Positions 1 to 8,296 of a stretch of DNA of 64,000 bases are shown here, piece after piece (position 1 is the first letter of the stretch; each line of letters starts with the position of its first letter). The notes beneath the pieces were generated by a model. That model was not told the DNA's origin. It worked only from the letters and a program-made list of their open reading frames with translations, and did no database searches. The translations under genes and the position numbers were made by a program. Source of the stretch: Ruminococcus sp. Marseille-P6503 (GTDB lineage Bacteria > Bacillota > Clostridia > Oscillospirales > Ruminococcaceae); contig NZ_UWPB01000002.1 of NCBI RefSeq assembly GCF_900604945.1, positions 930,001 to 994,000 on the forward strand, given 5' to 3'.

Positions 1-98
1 GCATACCAGTGTTCAGGAAAAAATATTGTAAAGCCAGTCATATTCCTTAAGTTCCGTGAATATAATTATATAAAAAGGACATTGAAAGGAAGATCGAC

Positions 99-1064
99 TT
101 GAAAAATCATATTCAGCTGATGGCGGTTTTTGCAGTGTTTCTGATACTTGTTCCCTGCATAGCCTTTTTCAACGGAAAAAGCGGACAGGCTCCCGCCAAT
201 ACCGAGGCAGGTTCCGATACGGTAAAATTCTTATTTACCGAGGAGGACAAGGTCGAGGAAATACCTATGGAGGATTACATGATAGGAGCGGTCCTGGCGC
301 AGATGCCCGCCGATTTTGAGGAGGAGGCGCTGAAGGCGCAGGCTGTTCTTGCGCATACATATGCCGTAAGGCGTATTCTGAATGAAAAGGAAAATCCGAC
401 TGAAGCGCTGAAAGGCGCGGCAATGAGCGACGACGCTTCACTGTATCTCGGCTACTTTACCGAGGCGCAGGCGAAGGAGCTTTACGGCGACGACTATAAA
501 ACCGCCTATGAAAAAATATCAAAGGCGGTAAAAGCGGTAAAGGACGATATTCTGGAATATGAAGGCGAGCCGATAACCGTAGCCTTTCACGCTATAAGCG
601 GAGGGAAAACCGAATCGGCTCTTAACGCGTGGGGGGAGGACATACCTTATCTGACCGTATGCGACAGCTCGTGGGACACTGAAATATCCGGCTTTGAGAA
701 GCAAACCGAATTTACTCCGGACGAGCTTTCCGCCAGAATCTCCGCTCAGTTTCCAGATGCGGATATCAGCGGAGTTTCTGAAGAAAAGTGGATCGTTCCC
801 GATGAAACGACTGCTTCGGGGACGGTGCTTTCGGTCGGAATAGGAGAAAGCTTTTTCATAACAGGTCAGCAGTTTGCTAACGCGCTTTCTCTTCCGTCGC
901 CCTGCTTTGAAGCGGAATATTCGGACGGAAAATTTATCATAACGACGCGGGGCTACGGACATCTTGTGGGAATGAGCCAATACGGCGCCAACTACCTTGC
1001 GCGTGAGGGAAAGAGCTGCGAGGAAATATTATCCCATTACTTTCCGGGAACGGCTTTGTCCTGA
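99..1064 (+). CDS. spoIID: SpoIID/LytB-domain sporulation protein
   Basis: Probable stage II sporulation protein D, a lytic transglycosylase that acts with SpoIIP at the engulfing septum to degrade peptidoglycan. The 321-residue product starts with a single hydrophobic anchor (about residues 7-25), followed by the SpoIID domain: LKAQAVLAHTYA near residue 80 and the C-terminal block GYGHLVGMSQYGA near residue 285 are the family's signature stretches. The start is a TTG preceded by GAAAGGA. The length matches the family. The gene stands alone and ends at a hairpin shared with the convergent ligase gene. LytB/AmiC-activator relatives share the domain, but the anchor and size favour SpoIID. Confidence 0.9.
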   Translation: MKNHIQLMAVFAVFLILVPCIAFFNGKSGQAPANTEAGSDTVKFLFTEEDKVEEIPMEDYMIGAVLAQMPADFEEEALKAQAVLAHTYAVRRILNEKENPTEALKGAAMSDDASLYLGYFTEAQAKELYGDDYKTAYEKISKAVKAVKDDILEYEGEPITVAFHAISGGKTESALNAWGEDIPYLTVCDSSWDTEISGFEKQTEFTPDELSARISAQFPDADISGVSEEKWIVPDETTASGTVLSVGIGESFFITGQQFANALSLPSPCFEAEYSDGKFIITTRGYGHLVGMSQYGANYLAREGKSCEEILSHYFPGTALS

Positions 1065-1127
1065 TTCATGCGCGGTTTTTTACTGCCGTGTCAGGAACAA
1101 TGCCGGATACCTTGCGTTATCGCGTTA

Positions 1128-1153
1128 AAAGCCTGCTTATATACGCAGGCTTT
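1128..1153. terminator. Bidirectional terminator
   Basis: A nine-base-pair stem (AAAGCCTGC / GCAGGCTTT) with an eight-base loop lies between the convergent spoIID and CoA ligase genes. T runs occur on both sides, so it can serve both strands. Confidence 0.7.
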
Positions 1154-1164
1154 TGTTATAGCTG

Positions 1165-2466
1165 TTATTTGTTTCTTAAATCAAGGATACGCTGAGCCTT
1201 GCCCTGAAATCTTTGCAGCGTTTTATGACCGACTATCGTGATCTTGGTATCTATGCCAAGAACGGTTTTCATTCCGTGACGAATGTCCTTATGCAGCTGC
1301 TCCAGTCTGGGGAAGTTGTCGAGAATATCGCTGCACTTGTCGGAGAGCTCGACCTTTATTTCAAGATGATCCGCGCAGTTTTCTCTTGTCAGCACCAGCT
1401 GATAGTGAGGGGCAATCTGTTCAAAGCCCATAAGCACGCTTTCTATCTGCGACGGGAACACGTTTACGCCTCGGATTTTCAGCATATCGTCCGAACGTCC
1501 TCTGGGCTTTGCCATTCTTGCAAAGGTTCTGCCGCATTTGCAGGGCTCGTAATTGATCTGGGTAATGTCCTTGGTGCGGTAGCGCAGCATGGGAATTCCT
1601 TCCTTGGTAAGAGTAGTGATAACCAGCTCGCCCTCAGAGCCCTTGGGAAGCGCCTCGCCGGTCCGGGGGTTTATAACCTCGGCATAGAAGTGATCCTCGT
1701 TAATGTGCATTCCGTCGCGCTCTATACATTCGCCGGAAACGCCCGGTCCCATAAGCTCGCTCATTCCGTAGTTATCGGTAGCGAAAATGTTCAGCGTCTT
1801 TTCGATCTGATCTCTCATTTCGGGAGTGCAGCCCTCGGAGCCGAACAGACCGAGCTTGAGATGTATTTTGTCAATAACGCCCATTTCGCGTGCCTTTTCG
1901 CCTATGTACTGGGCGTATGAGGGAGTTGAAACTAAAGTATTAGTACCGAAGTCCTGCATAAGCATGATCTGTTTTTCGGTATTTCCGCTAGAGGTAGGCA
2001 CAACGGCGGCTCCTATTTTTTCAAGTCCGTAGTGAAGTCCGAGGGCGCCTGTGAAAAGACCGTATCCGAAGGCTATCTGTACGATCGTTTCATCGTTTGC
2101 TCCCACTGCGGTGATAAGGCGAGCCACACAGTCGCTCCACATATCAAGATCGTTGGCGGTGTAGCCGACTACGGTGGGCTTGCCTGTAGTGCCGGAGGAA
2201 GCGTGAATACGCGTGATCTTTTTCATTGGAACGGCAAAAAGCCCGAAAGGATAGGTGTCCCGCATATCCGCCTTTGTGGTGTATGGAATATACTGAATAT
2301 CAGACAGGGTTTTAATCTTATCAGCGGTCACGCCTGCTTCGGTAAGCCGCTTATTATAAAAAGGAACGTTGTCCATGCAGTATTTTACAAGTCTTTTTAG
2401 CCGTTCGAGCTGTAATTTTTCGATATCGGCCCGCGGCATCGTTTCAATATCCTTCTGAAAAAACAT
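1165..2466 (-). CDS. Phenylacetate-CoA ligase family protein
   Basis: An AMP-forming arylacetate-CoA ligase of the PaaK family (433 residues, the usual length). It would activate phenylacetate or indoleacetate with ATP and CoA. The adenylate-forming loop SSGTTGKPTV is near residue 90, and YGMSELMGPG (aromatic substrate and AMP site) near residue 234. RSDDMLKIRGVNVFPSQIE near residue 328 is the C-terminal PaaK signature. A cluster C-x-C at EPCKCGRTF is typical of anaerobic members. AAAGGAG precedes the ATG. A second paralogue at 33422-34654 sits beside indolepyruvate oxidoreductase genes, which suggests an aromatic amino-acid fermentation role for both. Substrate is not resolved from sequence. 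Confidence 0.88.
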   Translation of the reverse strand: MFFQKDIETMPRADIEKLQLERLKRLVKYCMDNVPFYNKRLTEAGVTADKIKTLSDIQYIPYTTKADMRDTYPFGLFAVPMKKITRIHASSGTTGKPTVVGYTANDLDMWSDCVARLITAVGANDETIVQIAFGYGLFTGALGLHYGLEKIGAAVVPTSSGNTEKQIMLMQDFGTNTLVSTPSYAQYIGEKAREMGVIDKIHLKLGLFGSEGCTPEMRDQIEKTLNIFATDNYGMSELMGPGVSGECIERDGMHINEDHFYAEVINPRTGEALPKGSEGELVITTLTKEGIPMLRYRTKDITQINYEPCKCGRTFARMAKPRGRSDDMLKIRGVNVFPSQIESVLMGFEQIAPHYQLVLTRENCADHLEIKVELSDKCSDILDNFPRLEQLHKDIRHGMKTVLGIDTKITIVGHKTLQRFQGKAQRILDLRNK

Positions 2467-2713
2467 AAATAAATCTCCTTTAAAGTATTAAAGCATAATA
2501 TATTATACTACATAAAACAAAATATTTCAAGAGTTATTGATAAAATAATGTACAAATTTGCTCACTTGATTTTATGCGTCATTAAGAGTATAATTATTTA
2601 AGACGGCACAGCTTTTTCATAGTATGCGATCTTTTTAAACGTTTTGGAGAATAATGGCATTGATTGGGCAATGCTGTATGAACAGAAAAACAAAGGGAGA
2701 GGACTTTGATATT

Positions 2714-3424
2714 ATGTTTGAAATGAGCAGAACGGTAAACTGCAGTAATATAGGAGAGGACGGAAAAGCCAGAAACAGCGCAATAGTGGATTTTTTACAG
2801 GACAGCAGTATTTTTCACCTGGATTCTCATCCGGTTATGTCGCCGTTTTTCAGAGAGGAAAACTGCGTTATGTTTCTTGTGTCAAGGCAGATAGATATTG
2901 CAAGACGCCCGTTCTACGGAGAAAAAATAAAGATAAGGACATGGACATACGAGCTTAAAAGAATGTACGGCTACAGAAATACAATAATTTACAGCGAAAA
3001 CGGAGAGCCGCTGGTAAAAAGCATCGCGTCTGGCGCTTTTATGGATAACGTAAGTCAGCGGCCGCGCAAGGTGCCTCAGGAGCTGGTGGACAGAGTAAAG
3101 CTTTATCCGAAGGAAGACATGGAGTATCTTCCCAGAAAGATAACGCTTCCGGACTCGGAGCCGGAGGTTTTTCCTCCGTTGCATATAATGAAATGCTATA
3201 TAGATATGAATCATCATGTGAACAACGCCCGGTATATTGATATTGCGGACGAATATCTGCCGGAAAACGCTGATATAAGCCGTATGAGAATTGAATATAA
3301 AATGCCTTTGAAACGCGCAGATACGGCGATACCAAGGGTATTTTCCGAAGACGGCGCTGTAACGGTGGATATTTCCGACGAAAACGGAAAGTCGTTTTGC
3401 ATAGTTGAGTATACATTGAAATAA
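2714..3424 (+). CDS. Acyl-ACP thioesterase
   Basis: Acyl-[acyl-carrier-protein] thioesterase with two hotdog folds, which releases free fatty acids from ACP. The second-half motif CYIDMNHHVNNARYIDIADE (N-x-H-x-N region, catalytic Asn/His) is clear near residue 160, and the N-terminal half carries the FLQDSS and FFREENCVMFLVSRQ segments typical of bacterial FatA-like enzymes. I chose the ATG at 2714 because GGGAGAGGA lies 11 bases before it; an upstream ATG at 2654 in frame lacks a ribosome site. That gives 236 residues, the normal size for bacterial members. It appears monocistronic, followed by the cysK promoter. Chain-length preference cannot be read from the sequence. Confidence 0.85.
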   Translation: MFEMSRTVNCSNIGEDGKARNSAIVDFLQDSSIFHLDSHPVMSPFFREENCVMFLVSRQIDIARRPFYGEKIKIRTWTYELKRMYGYRNTIIYSENGEPLVKSIASGAFMDNVSQRPRKVPQELVDRVKLYPKEDMEYLPRKITLPDSEPEVFPPLHIMKCYIDMNHHVNNARYIDIADEYLPENADISRMRIEYKMPLKRADTAIPRVFSEDGAVTVDISDENGKSFCIVEYTLK

Positions 3425-3534
3425 GCGCTGTGAGCAGGATCGCTGCCGAGATATGATGTCTTGACATTACTTACAATTCTGAGCAGCTATCAGAGCATAT
3501 TTTGTTTTATATCTACAAATTCATATAATTCATA

Positions 3535-3563
3535 TTGACAAAGTAGGAAATGCCGTGTATATT
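3535..3563 (+). promoter_or_regulatory. Sigma-A promoter of cysK
   Basis: TTGACA, 17 bases, TATATT, with TATAAT overlapping just downstream. It leaves an untranslated leader of about 75 bases before cysK. Confidence 0.65.
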
Positions 3564-3646
3564 ATAATACAAGGACACGACAGAGCATTACAGATCATAA
3601 CCGCACAAGCAGATCTATCGCTATGCATGAGGAAAGGAAGATTTTT

Positions 3647-4579
3647 ATGTCTAAAATTTACAGAAGTATTTCGGAGCTGGTGGGGAAAACGCCTTTATTT
3701 GAGGCTTCAAGGCTGAGCGAACGTATGGGGCTTGATAAGCCGCTGCTGGCTAAGCTTGAGTATTTCAATCCGGCAGGAAGCGTTAAGGACAGGGCGGCAA
3801 AATTCATGATCGAGGACGCTGAAGAAAAGGGTATCCTGAAAAAAGGCAGCACTATAATCGAACCGACTTCGGGAAATACGGGAATAGGTCTGGCGGCAAT
3901 AGGAATTTCAAGAGGATATAAGGTTATTCTTACTATGCCGGAAACGATGAGCGTTGAAAGAAGGAATCTGCTTAAGGCTTACGGAGCGCGGATAGTTCTG
4001 ACGGAGGGCGCAAAGGGTATGAAGGGAGCTATTGCCAAGGCCGACGAGCTTAACAGGGAGATTGAAGGCTCGGTCATCCTCGGTCAGTTTGTGAACCCTG
4101 CAAATCCTAAGGCGCATATAGAAACCACCGGCCCGGAGATCTGGGAGGATACGGACGGAAAAATAGACATTTTTGTAGCCGGAGTAGGAACGGGAGGCAC
4201 GGTTACCGGAACAGGGCAGTATCTTAAGTCAAAAAATCCTGATATTAAAATCGTTGCCGCGGAGCCTGACAATTCACCTGTGCTTTCAGAGGGCAGAGGA
4301 GGCCCCCACAAGATACAGGGGATAGGAGCGGGCTTTGTTCCGGAGGTTCTGGACACTGAAATTTACGACGAGGTTGTCAGGGTAACGGACGAGGACGCTT
4401 TAAAAACGGGAAACCTTATGGCAAAGACTGAGGGAATACTTGTGGGAATTTCGTCGGGAGCGGCGCTGTATGCGGCTGCGGAGCTGGCTAAGCGTGAGGA
4501 AAACAGGGGCAAGGTAATAGTTGCGCTTCTGCCCGATACCGGCGAGAGGTATTTATCTACCGCTTTGTTTGCGGAATAA
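3647..4579 (+). CDS. cysK: Cysteine synthase A
   Basis: O-acetylserine sulfhydrylase, the PLP enzyme that makes cysteine from O-acetylserine and sulfide. The PLP lysine lies in NPAGSVKDRAA near residue 43; the substrate loop EPTSGNTGIGLA is near residue 70; the phosphate-binding GVGTGGTVTGTG is near residue 175; GISSGAAL near residue 264 completes the fold-type II set. At 310 residues it has the normal length. The ATG at 3647 is preceded by AGGAAAGGA; an in-frame ATG at 3623 would put the ribosome site inside the gene. It has its own promoter and is closed by a strong terminator, so it is probably monocistronic. CysK and CysM cannot be fully separated by eye. Confidence 0.93.
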   Translation: MSKIYRSISELVGKTPLFEASRLSERMGLDKPLLAKLEYFNPAGSVKDRAAKFMIEDAEEKGILKKGSTIIEPTSGNTGIGLAAIGISRGYKVILTMPETMSVERRNLLKAYGARIVLTEGAKGMKGAIAKADELNREIEGSVILGQFVNPANPKAHIETTGPEIWEDTDGKIDIFVAGVGTGGTVTGTGQYLKSKNPDIKIVAAEPDNSPVLSEGRGGPHKIQGIGAGFVPEVLDTEIYDEVVRVTDEDALKTGNLMAKTEGILVGISSGAALYAAAELAKREENRGKVIVALLPDTGERYLSTALFAE

Positions 4580-4591
4580 TATGTTGTTGAG

Positions 4592-4617
4592 GGACGGTTT
4601 TGAACCGTCCTTTTTTT
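4592..4617 (+). terminator. Rho-independent terminator of cysK
   Basis: GGACGGTT / AACCGTCC stem with a three-base loop and a run of seven T. It should block read-through from cysK into the left pilin gene, which has no promoter of its own. Confidence 0.85.
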
Positions 4618-4636
4618 AGCTTTTATCCCTCCTAGA

Positions 4637-4847
4637 CCATTTGATTTTCAATCAAAGGCGCCGGAAAGAAAGGAAAGCGGCATGAGGAAGCAAAGCCTCA
4701 GAGCTTTTAATAAAAATCATTTATATTATGGAGGGATTTTTCTATGAAAAAGTCACAGAAAGGTTTTACTCTGGTTGAACTTATCGTGGTAATTGCCATT
4801 ATCGGCGTTTTGGCAGCTATCCTTGTACCTTCTATGATGGGGTACGT
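4637..4847 (+). repeat. Left arm of a perfect 211-bp inverted repeat
   Basis: This stretch is identical, base for base by eye, to the reverse complement of 7517-7727. It covers the pilin leader (107 bases before the ATG) and the first 104 coding bases. The outer edge is abrupt and sits at a small palindrome (TTTGATT-TTC-AATCAAA). On the inner side identity decays through synonymous changes into divergent pilin tails. The pair brackets a glycosyltransferase-like gene. Confidence 0.95.
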
Positions 4848-5214
4848 TAAGAAGTCCAGACTTAAGACCGCTAATTCAAATGCGAAGACTGTATTTACAG
4901 CAGTACAGAGTGCGGCTCAGGAAGCTGAAACAAAAGGAACACCTCTTTCATCAGGTATTGCTTTATCTGAATGGACTGTAGCGTCTAGTGCATCTTCTGA
5001 TGTAGAAAAAGCAGTTTATAATACGTTAAAAGATAATGGCGATGATATGGGTATTGTAAACGTATGGATTGCTTCTGACGGCGGCTGCGGCGGCGTACAG
5101 TGGATCAAAGCAACAGGTGATGCAATGGTAGGTCAGTATCCTGATCCTGCTGACGAAGTTGATGCTGTTCCAACATGGGGAACGCAGCCAGGTACAGGTG
5201 CAGGTACTCCGTAA
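4744..5214 (+). CDS. Type IV pilin-like protein (left copy, apparently promoterless)
   Basis: A prepilin of the type IV pilin/pseudopilin class, 156 residues. The short basic leader MKKSQKG is followed by FTLVELIVVIAIIGVLAAI, the classical class III signal: prepilin peptidase cuts after Gly7 and methylates Phe, and Glu at +5 is present. The globular part is short (DNGDDMG, GGCGG, QW, MVGQYP) and the tail is rich in Gly, Thr and Pro. GGAGGG lies before the ATG. I see no promoter between the cysK terminator and the inverted repeat, nor a usable one within the repeat, so in this orientation the gene should be silent apart from read-through. The first ~45 residues match the right copy almost completely; the rest diverges. 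Confidence 0.88.
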   Translation: MKKSQKGFTLVELIVVIAIIGVLAAILVPSMMGYVKKSRLKTANSNAKTVFTAVQSAAQEAETKGTPLSSGIALSEWTVASSASSDVEKAVYNTLKDNGDDMGIVNVWIASDGGCGGVQWIKATGDAMVGQYPDPADEVDAVPTWGTQPGTGAGTP

Positions 5215-5233
5215 TAATTCTCAATTGAATAAT

Positions 5234-5264
5234 AAAATAAGCAGCTATCATAGCTGCTTATTTT
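5234..5264 (+). terminator. Hairpin between left pilin and glycosyltransferase
   Basis: A 14-bp perfect stem (AAAATAAGCAGCTA / TAGCTGCTTATTTT) with a TCA loop. The T-rich 3' arm is part of the stem and there is no long T tract after it. It could be a partial terminator or an RNA-stability element that sets the glycosyltransferase below pilin level. Confidence 0.6.
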
Positions 5265-5282
5265 ATGTCTAAAGGATACGAT

Positions 5283-7094
5283 ATGAAAACAAAAAAATAT
5301 TATATTTTATTATTTTTTTTAATTGTTGCTCAATTGTTTTATACTACATACGTTTTTACCTTTGAAAAGCATGGATGTCATTCAGATGAAATCTGGAGCT
5401 ACGGGCTTGCAAATAGTTATTATCAGCCGTTTATATACATAAAAGATGGTGTGTTCATTGATGATTTTAATATTGACGATTCAATCAATGTAAATAAGTG
5501 GACTACGGGAAAAACTTATAATGACTACATAACTGTTCAAAAAGGTGAACGGTTTTCCTATGACTCGGTTTATCACAATCAATCTTTAGATCATCATCCC
5601 CCTCTTTATTATGCTTTGTTGCATACCATTTGTTCGTTTTTTTCAGATACATTTTCTTTTTATTTTGCATATTTGTTAAATTGTGTTTTTCTTGTTATAA
5701 CTCAAATATTTTTATACAAGCTTTCCTGCTGCATTTCAGGCTCAAAAACAGCGGCGCTTTTATGCTGTACTCTTTATGGCTTTGGAACGGGTGCTTTATC
5801 CACCTTTATTTTCCTAAGACAGTATAGTCTACTTACAATGCTGGGAGTTATGTATACCTATTTTAATGCGGTCTTGTTTAAATCCGAAAATATTAATCTA
5901 AAAAAATATCTTCCGCCTATTATTATAACCGCTTTTTGCTTATTCATGACGCATTACACCGGAATTGCTTACGTTGGAGTTTTTACCGCTTGCTACTGTA
6001 TTTTTCTGCTTTGTAAAAGAAAAATCAAAAAAATTTTTATTTACGGCGGTTCAACATTAGGTGTATTGCTTTTATATATTTTAGTATATCCTGCTGCACT
6101 TAAACAGATTTTTGGCTATTCAACCTACGAAACTAAGCTCATGACCTATTCAATGCAAATTAGGACAATGTTTTCTTACGTTACACAATATAATTTCGGT
6201 TTTGCCGTATCAAAATACAAGTCACCTTTTTTAAGCATATTTTTTGCTTCTATTATTTGCATTGCTATTTTACTTCTTCCACTTTGCTATTTGTTTAGGA
6301 AAGAACCTTGGTACATTAATTTTAAAATAAAATTGGTGCAGAAAATAAAAGGTATTCCAAGCTTTTTTTCAAAACTCAATTATATTCCTTTTTTTATAAC
6401 TATTTCTGTTATTTCATTATTGGCAATTATGGCTGATACAACAGATATAGCAAAAATGGGCGTATATTCCATGAGATATATTTTTATGACTTTTCCGCTT
6501 GCCTGCTCGGTTATTGTTACATTAGCGTATTTTGTAATTACTCATCTTCCATATATAAAAAAAGCAGGTAATATAATTTGTTGTGTAATTGCTGCCGTTA
6601 TCATAATTAATGTTAATATAAACGAACCATGCCAGTTTTTGTTTCAACATTTTAACACCGACAAAAATGCTAATCATACATTTGAAAACAAAAACTGTAT
6701 TGTTATTTTACCCGATATGGAAAGCTCTTGGACAATAACCTGTTATACATGGTATTTAGCTAAAGCAAATAATGTATGGATTACAACTGCAGATACTTTT
6801 AAAGACTATATTGATGAAATAAATGCATCTAATATCAAAATTGATTATGTAATAACTACTTGGACGCTTTTAAACCTGACTAATCAAGAAAACGCTACTA
6901 TTAATGGTTGGATTTCAGGTGATGAAATTACTAATATAATTATAAATGGCGATGCTGATATCTTTGATACAAGTGAAAAAAATTCAAAATGCTCGCACTT
7001 AATTAAGCAATTAAACAACGGCTGTTCTTATAGTATTTTGTACGGATTATGCATAACTAACGGTAATATGAATTTAGTCTTAAAACTTACGTAA
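5283..7094 (+). CDS. GT-C family (ArnT/PMT-like) membrane glycosyltransferase-like protein
   Basis: A polytopic membrane protein of 603 residues with roughly ten hydrophobic segments. The first extracytoplasmic loop contains HSDEIWSYG (an acidic pair like the catalytic Asp/Glu of GT39/GT83) and DHHPPLYYALLH, the HPPLYY block shared by ArnT-like enzymes that transfer sugars from polyprenyl-phosphate donors. The C-terminal ~130 residues are soluble. The ATG at 5283 follows AAAGGA; the ATG at 5265 lies at the foot of the hairpin and has no ribosome site. The gene is markedly AT-rich compared with cysK or the MATE gene, which suggests transfer. Lying between two pilin genes, it may glycosylate pilin, but that is inference; the acceptor is unknown. 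Confidence 0.7.
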   Translation: MKTKKYYILLFFLIVAQLFYTTYVFTFEKHGCHSDEIWSYGLANSYYQPFIYIKDGVFIDDFNIDDSINVNKWTTGKTYNDYITVQKGERFSYDSVYHNQSLDHHPPLYYALLHTICSFFSDTFSFYFAYLLNCVFLVITQIFLYKLSCCISGSKTAALLCCTLYGFGTGALSTFIFLRQYSLLTMLGVMYTYFNAVLFKSENINLKKYLPPIIITAFCLFMTHYTGIAYVGVFTACYCIFLLCKRKIKKIFIYGGSTLGVLLLYILVYPAALKQIFGYSTYETKLMTYSMQIRTMFSYVTQYNFGFAVSKYKSPFLSIFFASIICIAILLLPLCYLFRKEPWYINFKIKLVQKIKGIPSFFSKLNYIPFFITISVISLLAIMADTTDIAKMGVYSMRYIFMTFPLACSVIVTLAYFVITHLPYIKKAGNIICCVIAAVIIINVNINEPCQFLFQHFNTDKNANHTFENKNCIVILPDMESSWTITCYTWYLAKANNVWITTADTFKDYIDEINASNIKIDYVITTWTLLNLTNQENATINGWISGDEITNIIINGDADIFDTSEKNSKCSHLIKQLNNGCSYSILYGLCITNGNMNLVLKLT

Positions 7095-7097
7095 AAA

Positions 7098-7127
7098 AAC
7101 AAGCAACAACCGAAGCTGTTGCTTGTT
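7098..7127. terminator. Bidirectional terminator
   Basis: AACAAGCAACA / TGTTGCTTGTT, 11-bp stem, eight-base loop. It separates the convergent glycosyltransferase and right pilin genes, with A-rich and T-rich flanks. Confidence 0.75.
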
Positions 7128-7137
7128 AAATTACACA

Positions 7138-7620
7138 TTATGCGCCTGCTTCGCCGCCTGCTGGTGCAGAAGCCCAATCCGGCGCGTCTTCAGGCTCGCT
7201 AGCTGCATTAGGATACTGACCGATCATTGTGTCATCCTCTGTCTGTGCCCACTGAGCAAGTTCACATCCACCGGTGTCATCGTCAATTGTTACAAGAACA
7301 AATCCTAACTCATCGCCGTTATCCTGCAATGCGTTAAAAACAGCTGTCATTACAGGCTGAGTATCATCGCTTGGTTCTGTAACCTCTGTAGCAGAATTAA
7401 TTCCATCACCCTCACCAAGAGGAGCGCCTTCGGTTTCTGCCTCCTGACAAGCATTCTGCACTGCTGTAAATACAGTCTTGGCATTAGTATTTGCGGTTTT
7501 CAGTCTGGACTTTCTTACGTACCCCATCATAGAAGGTACAAGGATAGCTGCCAAAACGCCGATAATGGCAATTACCACGATAAGTTCAACCAGAGTAAAA
7601 CCTTTCTGTGACTTTTTCAT
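7138..7620 (-). CDS. Type IV pilin-like protein (right copy, expressed position)
   Basis: A 160-residue prepilin with the same leader and hydrophobic helix as the left copy (MKKSQKG then FTLVELIVVIAIIG). From about residue 36 substitutions appear, and after residue 55 the tails are clearly different. This copy has TGGCELAQW and an acidic, Ala/Gly-rich end, with conserved landmarks DNGDELG and MIGQYP. It is preceded by GGAGGG and by a perfect sigma-A promoter at 7801-7829, so this is the copy expected to be transcribed now. The leader transcript is about 175 bases long. No pilus assembly ATPase, platform protein or prepilin peptidase lies in the window. Confidence 0.88.
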   Translation of the reverse strand: MKKSQKGFTLVELIVVIAIIGVLAAILVPSMMGYVRKSRLKTANTNAKTVFTAVQNACQEAETEGAPLGEGDGINSATEVTEPSDDTQPVMTAVFNALQDNGDELGFVLVTIDDDTGGCELAQWAQTEDDTMIGQYPNAASEPEDAPDWASAPAGGEAGA

Positions 7621-7727
7621 AGAAAAATCCCTCCATAATATAAATGATTTTTATTAAAAGCTCTGAGGCTTTGCTTCCTCATGCCGCTTTCCTTTCTTTC
7701 CGGCGCCTTTGATTGAAAATCAAATGG
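7517..7727 (-). repeat. Right arm of the 211-bp inverted repeat
   Basis: Reverse complement of 4637-4847 with no mismatch. Beyond 7727 the flanks are unrelated: on this side the promoter region follows, on the other side the cysK terminator. Confidence 0.95.
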
Positions 7728-7800
7728 ACCGGGAGAACAGGCAACGAAAAATTTATGTAGCTTTTTATTTATCGTTTTAACCTGTCTTAACTATATTTAC

Positions 7801-7829
7801 ATTATACTCGCTTCATGCACAATTGTCAA
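7801..7829 (-). promoter_or_regulatory. Consensus promoter reading into the inverted-repeat cassette
   Basis: On the minus strand: TTGACA, 17 bases, TATAAT, a perfect sigma-A promoter. It lies 74 bases outside the repeat edge and points at the right pilin gene. Between it and the repeat, ACAGG and AACGA can pair with TCGTT and CCTGT to form a leader hairpin. Confidence 0.85.
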
Positions 7830-8204
7830 TAGTTTTTCTTAACTATTATTCAAGTTTGGCGAATATGACTAAAAATAAGCTGTCTTTAAGTTAAAATGAC
7901 CAATTTTGCAGTAATTATTTTCTAGCAAAAGACATAATTCCATGTGAACATTCTGTTTCTATATCTTACTTATTATATCTTAAAAAAAATTGCCTGTCAA
8001 TATCAATTTTAATTTTTGTTGCATTTGATGAAATAAGGAAATAATTTGTTGCTTATAATAGCAATCTGCACAATTTGTTTAATTGATAATACATTTTAAT
8101 ATTTGATGTTGCTCAATTTAAAGTTTAGTTTTGTTTAATGTGCCAAAATAATTTGGCATAAAGTTATGCAATCTATACAATATACAGAAAAGTTATGCTG
8201 ATTC
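7830..8204. other. AT-rich non-coding stretch
   Basis: No gene is supported. It separates the divergent pilin and MATE promoters. Small palindromes such as CCAAAATAATTTGG are present near 8142-8155; I assign no function. Confidence 0.5.
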
Positions 8205-8233
8205 TTGAAAAAAAGGTCGTTTTATGTTATAAT
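8205..8233 (+). promoter_or_regulatory. Sigma-A promoter of the MATE gene
   Basis: TTGAAA, 17 bases, TATAAT, about 60 bases before the coding start. Confidence 0.7.
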
Positions 8234-8296
8234 AAAAAGGTTAAAAAGGTATAAAATTTTGTCCTTGAGGTAAGGACGGAAGGCGTGATATAATTA

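Noticed and set aside
4637-4743. c-di-GMP-I riboswitch in the pilin leader
   Set aside because: Only GCAAAGCC matches; the tetraloop receptor, second strand and closing helix are not found, so no riboswitch is annotated.
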